64,000 bases of DNA. It comes from Rebecca billardiae RCC1528 (taxonomy: Eukaryota > Haptophyta). The position numbers and the translations under genes are program-made. This document shows positions 56,598 to 64,000 of this stretch, piece by piece (positions within the stretch are counted from its first letter, which is position 1; every line of letters begins with the position of its first letter). The notes beneath the pieces were generated by a model. It did no database searches. It had not been told where the DNA came from and saw nothing but the letters and a program-made list of their open reading frames with translations. Location: NCBI GenBank assembly GCA_965240325.2, contig OZ251255.1:186001-250000 (forward strand), written 5' to 3'.

Positions 56598-59427
56598 AGC
56601 CGGCGCGGCGAGCGGCGCGCCTGACGGCGGCGCGCCCCTGCACCGCCCGCCTCCCACGCTGCGCGTGAGCGCGGACCGCCCGCCCGCCGCGCCGATGTAC
56701 GCGAGCACCCTCCACCGCGCGTCCGCGCCCAACCCGGCCGCCGCCCTCGGCGCCGACCCCCAAGTGATGGGCGGCGGCGGCGGCGGCGGCATGGCGGCCG
56801 GCGGCGCGGGCGCGCCCATGCCGCCGGCGGCGTACGGGCTGCCGCCGCAGGCTGGGCCTGCTGGCGCGTACGGCTCGCCCGCGCCGCACCAGGCGCACCA
56901 CCGCCACCACCACGCGATGCTAAGCGCGCTCGGCGGCGGCGGCGCGCTCGGCGGCGGCGGCGGCGGCGCGCTCGGCGGCGGCGCCGTGGGGTGTGCACCC
57001 GCCTACGCAGAGCAGCAGCCGCCGAGCGCGCAGCCGCCGCCCGCCGGCGGCCGCGCGCCGATGCCCGGCGCATCGGCCGCGGAGTACGCCGCCGCGCCGC
57101 CGCGCCGCGCGCCCGGGCTCGCGGAGCTGCACCGCCTGGCGGCGCAGGACGCCGCCTCCTTTCAGCCGTTCGTGAGCCCTAACCCTAACCCTAACCCTAA
57201 CCCTAACCCTAACCCTAACCTAGACGCCGCCTCCTTTCAGCCGTTCGTGAGCCCGCAGCCGCAGCAGCCGCCGCAGCAGTGGCAGCAGCAGCAGCAGTGG
57301 CAGCAGCAGCCGCAGCAGCAGCAGCAGCCGTTTGGGCGCGGCGGCGGCGCATATGGCGGCGGGCGCGCGCCGCCCGCACACGCGCACGCCGCTGCCTACA
57401 GCGGCGGCTATGGCGGCGGCATGTATGGCGGAGGCTATGGCTACGGCGATGGCGGCGGGCCCGGCGGCGCGATGGGTGGCGCACCCGTCGTGACCGGTGG
57501 CGCGCACGCATACACCGGCGCCAAGGGCCGCGCGCACGCGCACGCCACCCCGACGGCTGGCGGCGGCGGTGGCGGCGGTGGCGGCGGCTGGGCGGGCGGC
57601 GAGGGCGCGGCTGCGATGTGCGGTGGTGGCGCCGGTGCGGCGGCGCACCAGTTGCACTACCAGCACCAGCCGCAGCCACAGCCGCAGCAGCAGCCGCCGC
57701 CGCAGCAGTGGCAGCAGCAGCAGCCGCCGCCGCAGCCGCCGCAGCAGCGCGCGCCGCCTCGGGCGGCGAGCGGCGGCGGCGACGGCGGCGGCGGCGCCGC
57801 GCGCCGCGCCGCGCTCGGCGCCGAGGGCGGCGCGCGCGCCGGCGCGCGGCGCGGCTCGGAGCCTCCGCACACGATGGCGGCCCCTGCGCCGGGCGCGCGC
57901 GCCGCCGCCGCCGGGCGGCGCGCAGGTCGGGACGGCGGCGCGACCGCCGCGGGCTCGGGCGCGACGGCTGTCGCCGTCCGCCGCCGGCTGAGCGGGGGCG
58001 CGTCGCCCGGCGCGGGCGGCGCCGCGCCGCCGCCGCTGCGCGGCGCGCACGCCGACGCCGGCGGTTACGGCGACAGCTACTCCGCGCCCGCGGGCGGCAG
58101 GCGGCACGCTCGCTTCTCGGCCGACCCGAGCCCTAACCCTAACCCTAACCCTAGTCGGGCGGAGGCGCCGCCGGACGCTGGGGGCTCGCCCGGGCCTGCT
58201 GCACCCGGGCCGGGGCGCGGCGGCAGCTTTCGGCGCGGCGCGGCCGCCGCCGCGGCCGACGACGACGACGGCGGTGCAAACGCCAGCGCGGGCGGCGGCG
58301 GCGGCGGGCAGCAGCTGTACTACTCGCGCCGGCCGCGCGAGGCCAGCAGCGCGTACACACCCTACAAGGGGCGGCCGGACTCGACCTATGTGACGTTGGG
58401 CGTGCTGCGCCCTGACCCCAACTCCGACCCGGAGCTGCAGAGCAAGCGCGCCAACGCCAACAAGGTGCGCTGCGAGGGCGGGCTGCGCGGCGGGGCGAGG
58501 GCGGCTGTGGCTGCGGCGCCGCGCGCCTGCGCCGGGCCGGGTGTGTGCCGCCACGCCGCGCGCTGGCTGCTGCGTGCGTGCGTGCAGGCTGCTGCCGGGA
58601 GGCAGGCTGGGCGGCACCTGCTGCCGGGTGGCAGGCTGGGCGGCTGGGCAGGCGGGCTGGGCGGCTGGGGGGGCGGGCGCCGCGCGCGCGCGCCGGCGTG
58701 GTCGCTCGCTGCGCGGCCCGTTGGTCGGTGCCGCCGCCGAGCGCACGGCGCCTGCGCCCCCGCCCACCCACCACCTTCGCCCCCGCATCCCTCCCCCTCC
58801 CCCCCCCGCGCCCGCGCCCGCGCCCTCCTCGGCCCCCTCTCCTATTTCCTATTTGTGTGCGCTTTCTTTTTTCCTTCTTCCTTTTTCCTTTTGTGCTGTC
58901 TTCGCAGGTGAAGGTGTTCTCGCAGAACCTGCGCGCCATCAACAGGCGAGAGCTCGAGGCGGCCGCTCTCGAGCGCGAGCCGCCGCCGCCTCGGGAGCCG
59001 CCCAAGGAGCTCACGAAGGCGCAGAAGGTGCGCTCGGCCGGCCGGGGTGCTCGCGCCGCGCGCCGCCGCGCCCGCCCGGTGCCCCACACGACCCACCCCA
59101 CACCCTAACCCTAACCCTCGACCAACCGCCACCCACCCTACCTGACCCTGCCCGCAGGCCCGCGAGTACGCGCAGTCGGTCCCAAAGCCGAAGCCACGGC
59201 CACCGCCGCCGCCGCCACCGCAGGCCTCGCAGCCAAAAGGGCGGCGGCGCGCCCCGGGCAGCCCCGGCGGCGGCGGCTCGGACAGCGAAGCCGACGCGGA
59301 TGGAGAGGGCGCGGCGGCGGCAGAGGCAGAGGACCCGTTGGCGGCGCTCGAGCGGCGGCACGAGGAGCAGCGGCAGCGCGCGCTGGAGATCAAGGCGCAG
59401 CTCGGGATGGTCGCCGCGGACGGATGA
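56488..59427 (+). CDS. Low-complexity protein with JHY-like C-terminal motif
   Basis: Exons 56488-58464, 58908-59027 and 59158-59427, about 788 residues; a further 69-nt in-frame intron at 57172-57240 is likely. It starts MATDFLARFGDKLSVV. The bulk is Gly, Gln and Pro-rich with His and Tyr runs. The conserved part is at the end: YTPYKGRPDSTYVTLGVLRP, ELQSKRANANK, VFSQNLRAINRRELEAA, then KAREYAQSVPKPKPRP. This order (YTPY..., KRANA..., FSxNLRxxN, K.xEYAxxxPKPK) resembles the C-terminal segment of the ciliary protein JHY (C11orf63) and related axonemal proteins, as I recall them. A final acidic coiled coil (ALERRHEEQRQRALEIKAQL) follows. A ciliary role is inference. Telomere-type repeats occur in an exon and in two introns. 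Confidence 0.6.
57148..57254 (+). repeat. 32-bp direct duplication flanking a telomere-type tract
   Basis: A 32-bp segment starting GACGCCGCCTCCTTTCAGCC and ending GTTCGTGAGCCC occurs at 57148-57179 and 57223-57254. Between the copies are about seven CCCTAA repeats. The duplicated segment contains both CTTTCAG and GTGAGC. The first copy therefore supplies a 5' splice site (57172) and the second a 3' splice site (57240), enclosing a 69-nt potential intron. Confidence 0.9.
58132..58155 (+). repeat. Telomere-type repeat inside coding sequence
   Basis: Three CCCTAA units followed by CCCTAG within an apparent exon, encoding Pro-Asn repeats (SPNPNPNPS). No splice donor just upstream would remove it. 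Confidence 0.85.
59101..59120 (+). repeat. Telomere-type repeat in the last JHY-like intron
   Basis: CACCCTAACCCTAACCCTCG, C-rich strand in sense, about 40 nt before the 3' splice site at 59157. Confidence 0.85.
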
Positions 59428-59848
59428 GCCGCGCTGCACCCGGCCGGCTACTGCGCCGCATCAGCAGTACACCTGACCGAGCAGTGGTCTCACGATCTAA
59501 CCATCCGGACAGTCCGGTCATCGTTGGTGGCCGACCGAACTCGAGCGCCGGCGGTCTCGCCGCGCCCCGACGACGACGTCAGCACAGTCACACGCGACTA
59601 CTATGCGCAGTCTGTACGCGCGACTACTGACAATGCGCGGCGGTATCGTCTGCTGCTGCTATTATAACTAGCAGCGCATAGCGCAGCTGGCCCGGCTGGA
59701 GTCGCGCGCGGCCGCGCGGTGACGTTTCGGCTCGTCGTAGTCGTCATCGTCGTATTTGATCGATGACGATGGATCTTCAGGACGACATTGTCAGCTCATC
59801 AGCAGTGTGGTCCGGAACGTCCGCCCCGTCCCCGTCGCTGGCGATATC
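59428..59848. other. Intergenic, upstream of the thioredoxin-TPR gene
   Basis: No gene seen. Mixed composition; AT patches near 59655 (CTGCTATTATAACTAG) and 59750 could belong to the promoter. Confidence 0.5.
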
Positions 59849-62023
59849 ATGCTGCTCGCGACGATGCGCGCCGCGCAGCGCGCCGCGCGCGCCCTCGCTG
59901 GCAGGCCGACGCCCGCCACTGCGCTCCGGCTCGGCCGGCTCGCCGAGCGCGGCGGCGCCATCGGCTCGCACGCGCGGCGTGCGCTCAGCACACCGCCGCC
60001 ACCGCCGCCGGGCGCGCCGCCGGGCGGCGTCGGCGGCGCGGGCGCGGGCGCGGGCGCCGCCGGCTCGACCGCGGCGATCGTCGAGGTGAACCGCGGCAAC
60101 TTTGAGCAGCTCGTGCTGCGCGCGTCGATGGAGGACCCGCCCGTCGGCGGCGCGGTGATCATCGACGCGTACGCCGACTGGTGCGAGCCGTGCAAGCAGC
60201 TCACCCCCAAGCTGGAGAGACTGGTGCTCGCATCGGTGCGCGCGCGACGTGGACGTGCGCGTGGCGGGGTGGCGCCGCGCGGCGTGACCGCCCGAGCTGG
60301 AGCCGGTGAACGGCGCACCGCGTGGCCCTCGCGCGCCCCGCCGGCGCTCCCGGGCCCCGCGCGGCTGCCGCCCGTCCTCACCACGCACACACGCACACGC
60401 GCGCGCGCCTCCCGTGCGCGCGCGCCCCCGCCGCATCAAAAACGAACAACCCTTCCAATTGGGCTCTACGCAGGGCGGCGCGGTGCGGCTGGCCAAGCTG
60501 AACGTGGACGCGGAGCAGGAGCTCGCCGCCTCGCTGCAGATCAGCCAGCTGCCGACGGTGCTGCTGGTGCACAAGGGCAAGCTGGCCGACTCCTTCACCG
60601 GGGCGGTGCCGGACGAGCAACTCGCGCAGGTGCGGCCCAACCCTAACCCTAACCCTAGCCCTCACCCTAGCCCTCACCTGGGCCCGGCGGCAGCGGCCCA
60701 GCCCGGCACGTGAAGCGGCCCGCGCCCTCGCCTCCCTAACCCTAACCCGCCTGGGTGAGGCCGGCCGCCTCTGGCACTGCCGGCGCGGCGCGGTGGGCGG
60801 GGAGGATGCCGCCGGCTGCGCGGCCGCTGCGCCCCGCTGCCTCCACTCCAGCCCACGCACCCGCGCCCAACCACGCCCTCACCCTAGCCCTAACCCTAGC
60901 CCACGCACCCGCGCCCAACCGCGCACGTCTCCGCCGCGCCGCCGCGCCGCGCGCACGGCAGTTTGTGACCAAGGCGGTGCAGCTCGCTGGCGGCGCGGGG
61001 TCGGGCGAGCGCGCGCTGCAGGAGGCGACGGCCGCGCTCGAGGCGGGTGAGATGGAAAAGGCAGAGGTGCGCACCGCCTGTGCACGCGCGGCGCGCCCTG
61101 CTGCGCCGTGCCCGCGCCGCATGCACGGTGGTGGACGCGGGCACAGGCGGTGGCCTCGGCTGCGTGGCGCAGTGGGCCGCCCGCGCGCCGCGGTGACACC
61201 GGCCGTATCGTGCGCCGCGGCCCGGTGCAAGACCCGGCGCGTGCGGCCGCCAGCCGGGCGGCTGGCCCCGCGCGACCACTGACGGGCGTCACTGCCGCCC
61301 GCGCCCGCCCCCCCGCCCCTGGCGCCGCCAGGGCCTGTTCCACGCGCTGAGCCGGCTGCCGGAGTACGCTGCGGACGCCACCGCCGGCCTGGCGATGGTC
61401 GCCCTGCGCGCTGGCGACGAGGCCACGGCCAAGACGCTGGTGCGTTGTCGCGGGCGGGCGCGCGCGTGCGTGTGCGCGGCGGCGGGACGCTCGGCGGCGC
61501 GGCCGCGCAGCCCGCGCGCCGCACGCGCGAACGGCGCTCCGCGCTCGCGCACGCGCCCCTGCCTGCTGCCACCTCATCCGCACGCCCCTTTTTCTGCTCC
61601 CCCGCGCGCACGGCTGACCGGCAGGTGGCGAGGCTGCACGAGGTGCATGCGGATTCGATCGAGCGGCCGCTGCCGCGCCAGGCGCGCGCGCAGCTGGAGC
61701 TGGCCGAGGCGGCGGCGGAGGGCGGCGGCGGGGGCGGCGCGGGTGGCGGCGGCGCCGACCTCGACTCGCTGCGCGCGGCGGCGGCGGCGGCGCCCAAGGG
61801 CGAGGCGGGCGCGGAGCCGCGCTTCGCGCTCGCGCAGGCGCTCACCGCGCGCGGCGAGGCGGCGGAGGCCATCGAGCTTCTGCTCGCCATCCTGCGCGAC
61901 GACCACGGCTGGGCCGAGGGCAAGGCGAAGGAGCTGCTCTTCAAAACGTTCGACTCGCTCGGCGCGGGGCACGAGCTGACCAAGCGCGGCCGGCGCCGCC
62001 TCGCCAACCTGCTCTTCAACTGA
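59849..62023 (+). CDS. Mitochondrial thioredoxin-TPR protein, CnoX/YbbN-like
   Basis: Five exons: 59849-60235, 60474-60629, 60962-61066, 61332-61439, 61625-62023; 384 residues. The N-terminus MLLATMRAAQRAARALAG through SHARRALS is Arg/Ala-rich without acidic residues until later, a typical mitochondrial presequence. The thioredoxin fold covers ~75-185 with the active site WCEPCK (a CxxC dithiol) and cis-Pro region SQLPTVLLVHKGK. Exons 3-5 form a helical TPR-like part: ALQEATAALEAGEMEKAE, GLFHALSRLPEYAADATAGL, EPRFALAQALTARGEAAEAI, LLAILRD, ending RRRLANLLFN, as in E. coli YbbN/CnoX. CnoX proteins combine holdase and redox protection of clients for GroEL-type chaperonins. Unlike E. coli CnoX, the CxxC here is intact. 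Intron 2 is full of telomere-type repeats. Confidence 0.85.
60636..60680 (+). repeat. Telomere-type repeat, thioredoxin-TPR intron 2, tract 1
   Basis: CCCAACCCTAACCCTAACCC followed by CCCTAG and CCCTCA variants, starting within 10 nt of the 5' splice site. Confidence 0.85.
60733..60749 (+). repeat. Telomere-type repeat, thioredoxin-TPR intron 2, tract 2
   Basis: Short CCCTAACCCTAACCC in the middle of the same intron, same orientation. Confidence 0.8.
60881..60903 (+). repeat. Telomere-type repeat, thioredoxin-TPR intron 2, tract 3
   Basis: CACCCTAGCCCTAACCCTAG, about 60 nt before the 3' splice site at 60961. It lies in a near-duplicate context with another CACGCACCCGCGCCCAACC block on either side. 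Confidence 0.8.
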
Positions 62024-64000
62024 TGATCGATGATGACGATGGCTATGATGCAGGTCTGACAGCTCGCCGGAACGACTCGATCTGCCTAATAACCGTGCGT
62101 ATGCCAGTAGTAGTATGGCACCGCCGCCGCCAGATATCGGATCGGATCATCGGACAATACGCCTGTTTTATTATTTGCGCGCGTGCTGTTTAGCCATGGC
62201 CAGTGCCGCCAGCCCACGGTCAGACCGACTGATGATGACTATATGTGTAAACTTTTCTGAGGATAGCGCACCAGCAAAATGAAAAATCCCTTGACCGCCA
62301 TCCGGATTTTACGGAGGCCGCGTTTGGACGCAGAAACGCGCGATGGCGAGGCCCGCCCTCGCACCACCGCTCTCGCGAGATCGCGACCGTGCGACCTGCG
62401 GCGTTGCGCTCGACGCGCTCTTTCTGCTCGGAGGCCGCGAGGACTCCCAGGTGCGCCAGCTCGCGAGCGCGCACCTTCCTCCTCGCCGCGCTCGCCGAGC
62501 ACGAGCCGATCTGCAGCAGATGTGCAAGGAGCCGCATGTGGCCTTCCTCGCGCGCGCGGCACGGCTGCACACGAAAATCGTTAGAGGGCACTTCTCCGCG
62601 CATTCTACATTTTGGGGAAAGAACGCCTGAACTGCACAAAAAGTGCCCTCTAACGCTTCCGCTCCTCGCCGTTGCGTGCACGCGCAAAGGAGCACTGCAA
62701 AGGGTGCGACTGGGAGCATTCCTTCTCCCGGGCGGCCACCACGGCCTCGGAGGTGGTGAGGAACGCGTCGGCGACCACGGCGTGGACCACCTCCGTCGCG
62801 CCGGACACTCCGGTCGCCCCTCGCCGGACTCCATCCTCGCTGCGCGCTGACCGTTTGCCGAGCGGGCTGCCCCGCCGCCTGCCCGGCGTGTGCCCGCGTG
62901 GTGACACAAGATGGTCGAAGGCGTGGCAGCGCGGTGGTGCGTGCGATCGGGGGACCCCACCTGAGCTACGACACGGGCGCGCGCGCTCATCCGTGCTCAT
63001 CACGGTGGTGCACGCGCGCGTCGCGCGCTGACGCTCGTCGGCTGTCGCGCGCTGACGGCTGGGCTGCTTTGGGGTGTCGGCGGCGGCCACAGCTCGCTGG
63101 TACGGGCGCGATGGTGGCTGCGAGTGGTACGCGGCGTTGCACCAGGTCCGTGTGCGTCACGCACGACGCTCGGCCGGCTCGCCCTCGGACCATTGGCTGA
63201 GCCCTACTCGCCGCGCGCACTGCGCGCGGCAGCCGCTCCGCAGCTGCTCCGGGCACGAAGCGCGCCCCGCGCGCTGCACGTGGGCGCGACGAGGTGGTGC
63301 AGCGAGCATGCGCGAGAGTGTGCGCGTGATGGGCACCACAATGACGATACTTGCCATGCACATCTGCCTCTCGCCACGCCTTCGTCACGATAGCTGCGAC
63401 TGCTGCCCGGAGGTGCGCTCGAGCGCTCGCGCGCGTTTGAATCTGGGCTCGGCGGCGATCGCGTGGACGAGGGGCAGCGCGGTGCACGGTGGCGGAGCGC
63501 GTGCGGAGCGCAGCCTACACCTCCTACACGCTCCATCCAGACACATCGCGCATGCTCGCGCGGCCTCCTCGGTCCATCACGTGCGCGTGCGCGCGCGAGC
63601 AGGTGTGCATTCGCCGGGCGCGTTCACGGCGCGCCGCGTTGGCGCGCGCGCACCGATACCCGTGCGCAGCTCGACGAGCGAGCGCGGTGTGTTTCGATGC
63701 GTATGGGGAGGCTCGAATTTACGCGCGCGCACGCGCCGGCCCTCGCCGCCCCTTCGCTCGCCCACGCCTCATCTGCGCGCTCGGCGTTTGCAGGCAGCTG
63801 CGCATTCTTTCCGACACGTGCGCAAACGAGCAGATGGCGCTGGGCGAGGTCGATTGGTGCGTCAGATATTCGGCAACGACCAGGCCCGCTTGTGTGCCGC
63901 CGCTCGTGCTACTCTCGACGACCACCTCTGGCTCGGTCGCGCGCACGAGGCTGCTCGCGGCCGAATCGTGCCGTGTACCGTCAAGCTGTACCGTGCGCAG
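62024..64000. other. Intergenic or unassigned sequence to the window end
   Basis: Nearly 2 kb without a gene I can support. Short ORFs near 62343-62630 (MARPALAPPLSRDRDR...) and on the minus strand near 62650-63090 have no recognised motif. The texture is less Gly/Ala-biased than the true genes. It contains the hairpin at 62579-62655. An exon of a gene lying beyond the window cannot be excluded. Confidence 0.5.
62579..62655. repeat. 15-bp perfect inverted repeat, 47-bp loop
   Basis: CGTTAGAGGGCACTT at 62579-62593 is matched by AAGTGCCCTCTAACG at 62641-62655. It may be the remains of a small transposon or a transcript hairpin. Confidence 0.85.

Overview
The window is nuclear DNA of a eukaryotic microalga. 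It is extremely GC-rich, genes carry short GT-AG introns (about 110 to 450 nt), coding regions are full of Gly/Ala/Pro homopolymers, and TTAGGG/CCCTAA telomere-type repeats sit inside genes far from any chromosome end. The gene content (fusion of multi-pass membrane segments with a C-terminal TIR-like domain, exostosin and sulfotransferase genes, ciliary-type proteins) fits a haptophyte best, perhaps a very GC-rich pavlovophyte; another chromophyte alga such as a pelagophyte is possible. The lineage is inferred from style and gene content only.

Layout. 1-9690: a tandem segmental duplication. Two full units (1-3809 and 3810-about 8340) each carry a truncated 3' end of a NUP62 gene (- strand), an unrecognised gene fragment, and an intact zeta-crystallin-like quinone oxidoreductase (+). 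The third, partial unit runs into the only complete NUP62 gene (8754-11176, -). 11350-14505: a protein with repeated LFxGLx(L/V) motifs sharing a 173-bp divergent promoter region with NUP62. 15420-25257: a giant low-complexity protein ending in two cyclic-nucleotide-binding folds. 25474-25744: a pure (TA)n block. 26056-32122: a RhoGAP-like/coiled-coil/W-repeat protein. 32533-34509: CDC20. 35607-36938: sulfotransferase (-). 37142-42240: membrane-TIR protein (-). 42552-44868: a DNA transposon-like element with 71-bp terminal inverted repeats, TTA target duplications and an internal foldback. 45290-46981: HAD-like protein. 47567-51408: two tandem paralogues of a type II membrane protein, probably glycosyltransferases. 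51657-52451: a small anchored protein. 52833-56158: exostosin-family glycosyltransferase (-). 56488-59427: a protein with a JHY-like C-terminus. 59849-62023: mitochondrial thioredoxin-TPR protein (CnoX/YbbN-like). 62024-64000: no convincing gene.

Together the genes suggest several themes: nuclear pore (NUP62), cell cycle (CDC20), signalling (cNMP-binding, RhoGAP-like and TIR-like proteins), cilium/centrosome candidates, and a secretory-pathway group (sulfotransferase, exostosin and three type II membrane proteins) that could make sulfated glycans. They are not an operon; proximity may be chance.

The most unusual signals are: (i) telomere-type repeats placed in introns of four genes, always with the C-rich strand as the sense strand, including one tract flanked by a 32-bp direct duplication that creates a ready-made intron; (ii) the partial-gene triplication; (iii) the multivalent LFxGLx(L/V) protein, which resembles the tepsin motif that binds the AP-4 beta appendage. 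Exon joins were worked out by eye from frame and splice consensus; none is backed by transcripts.
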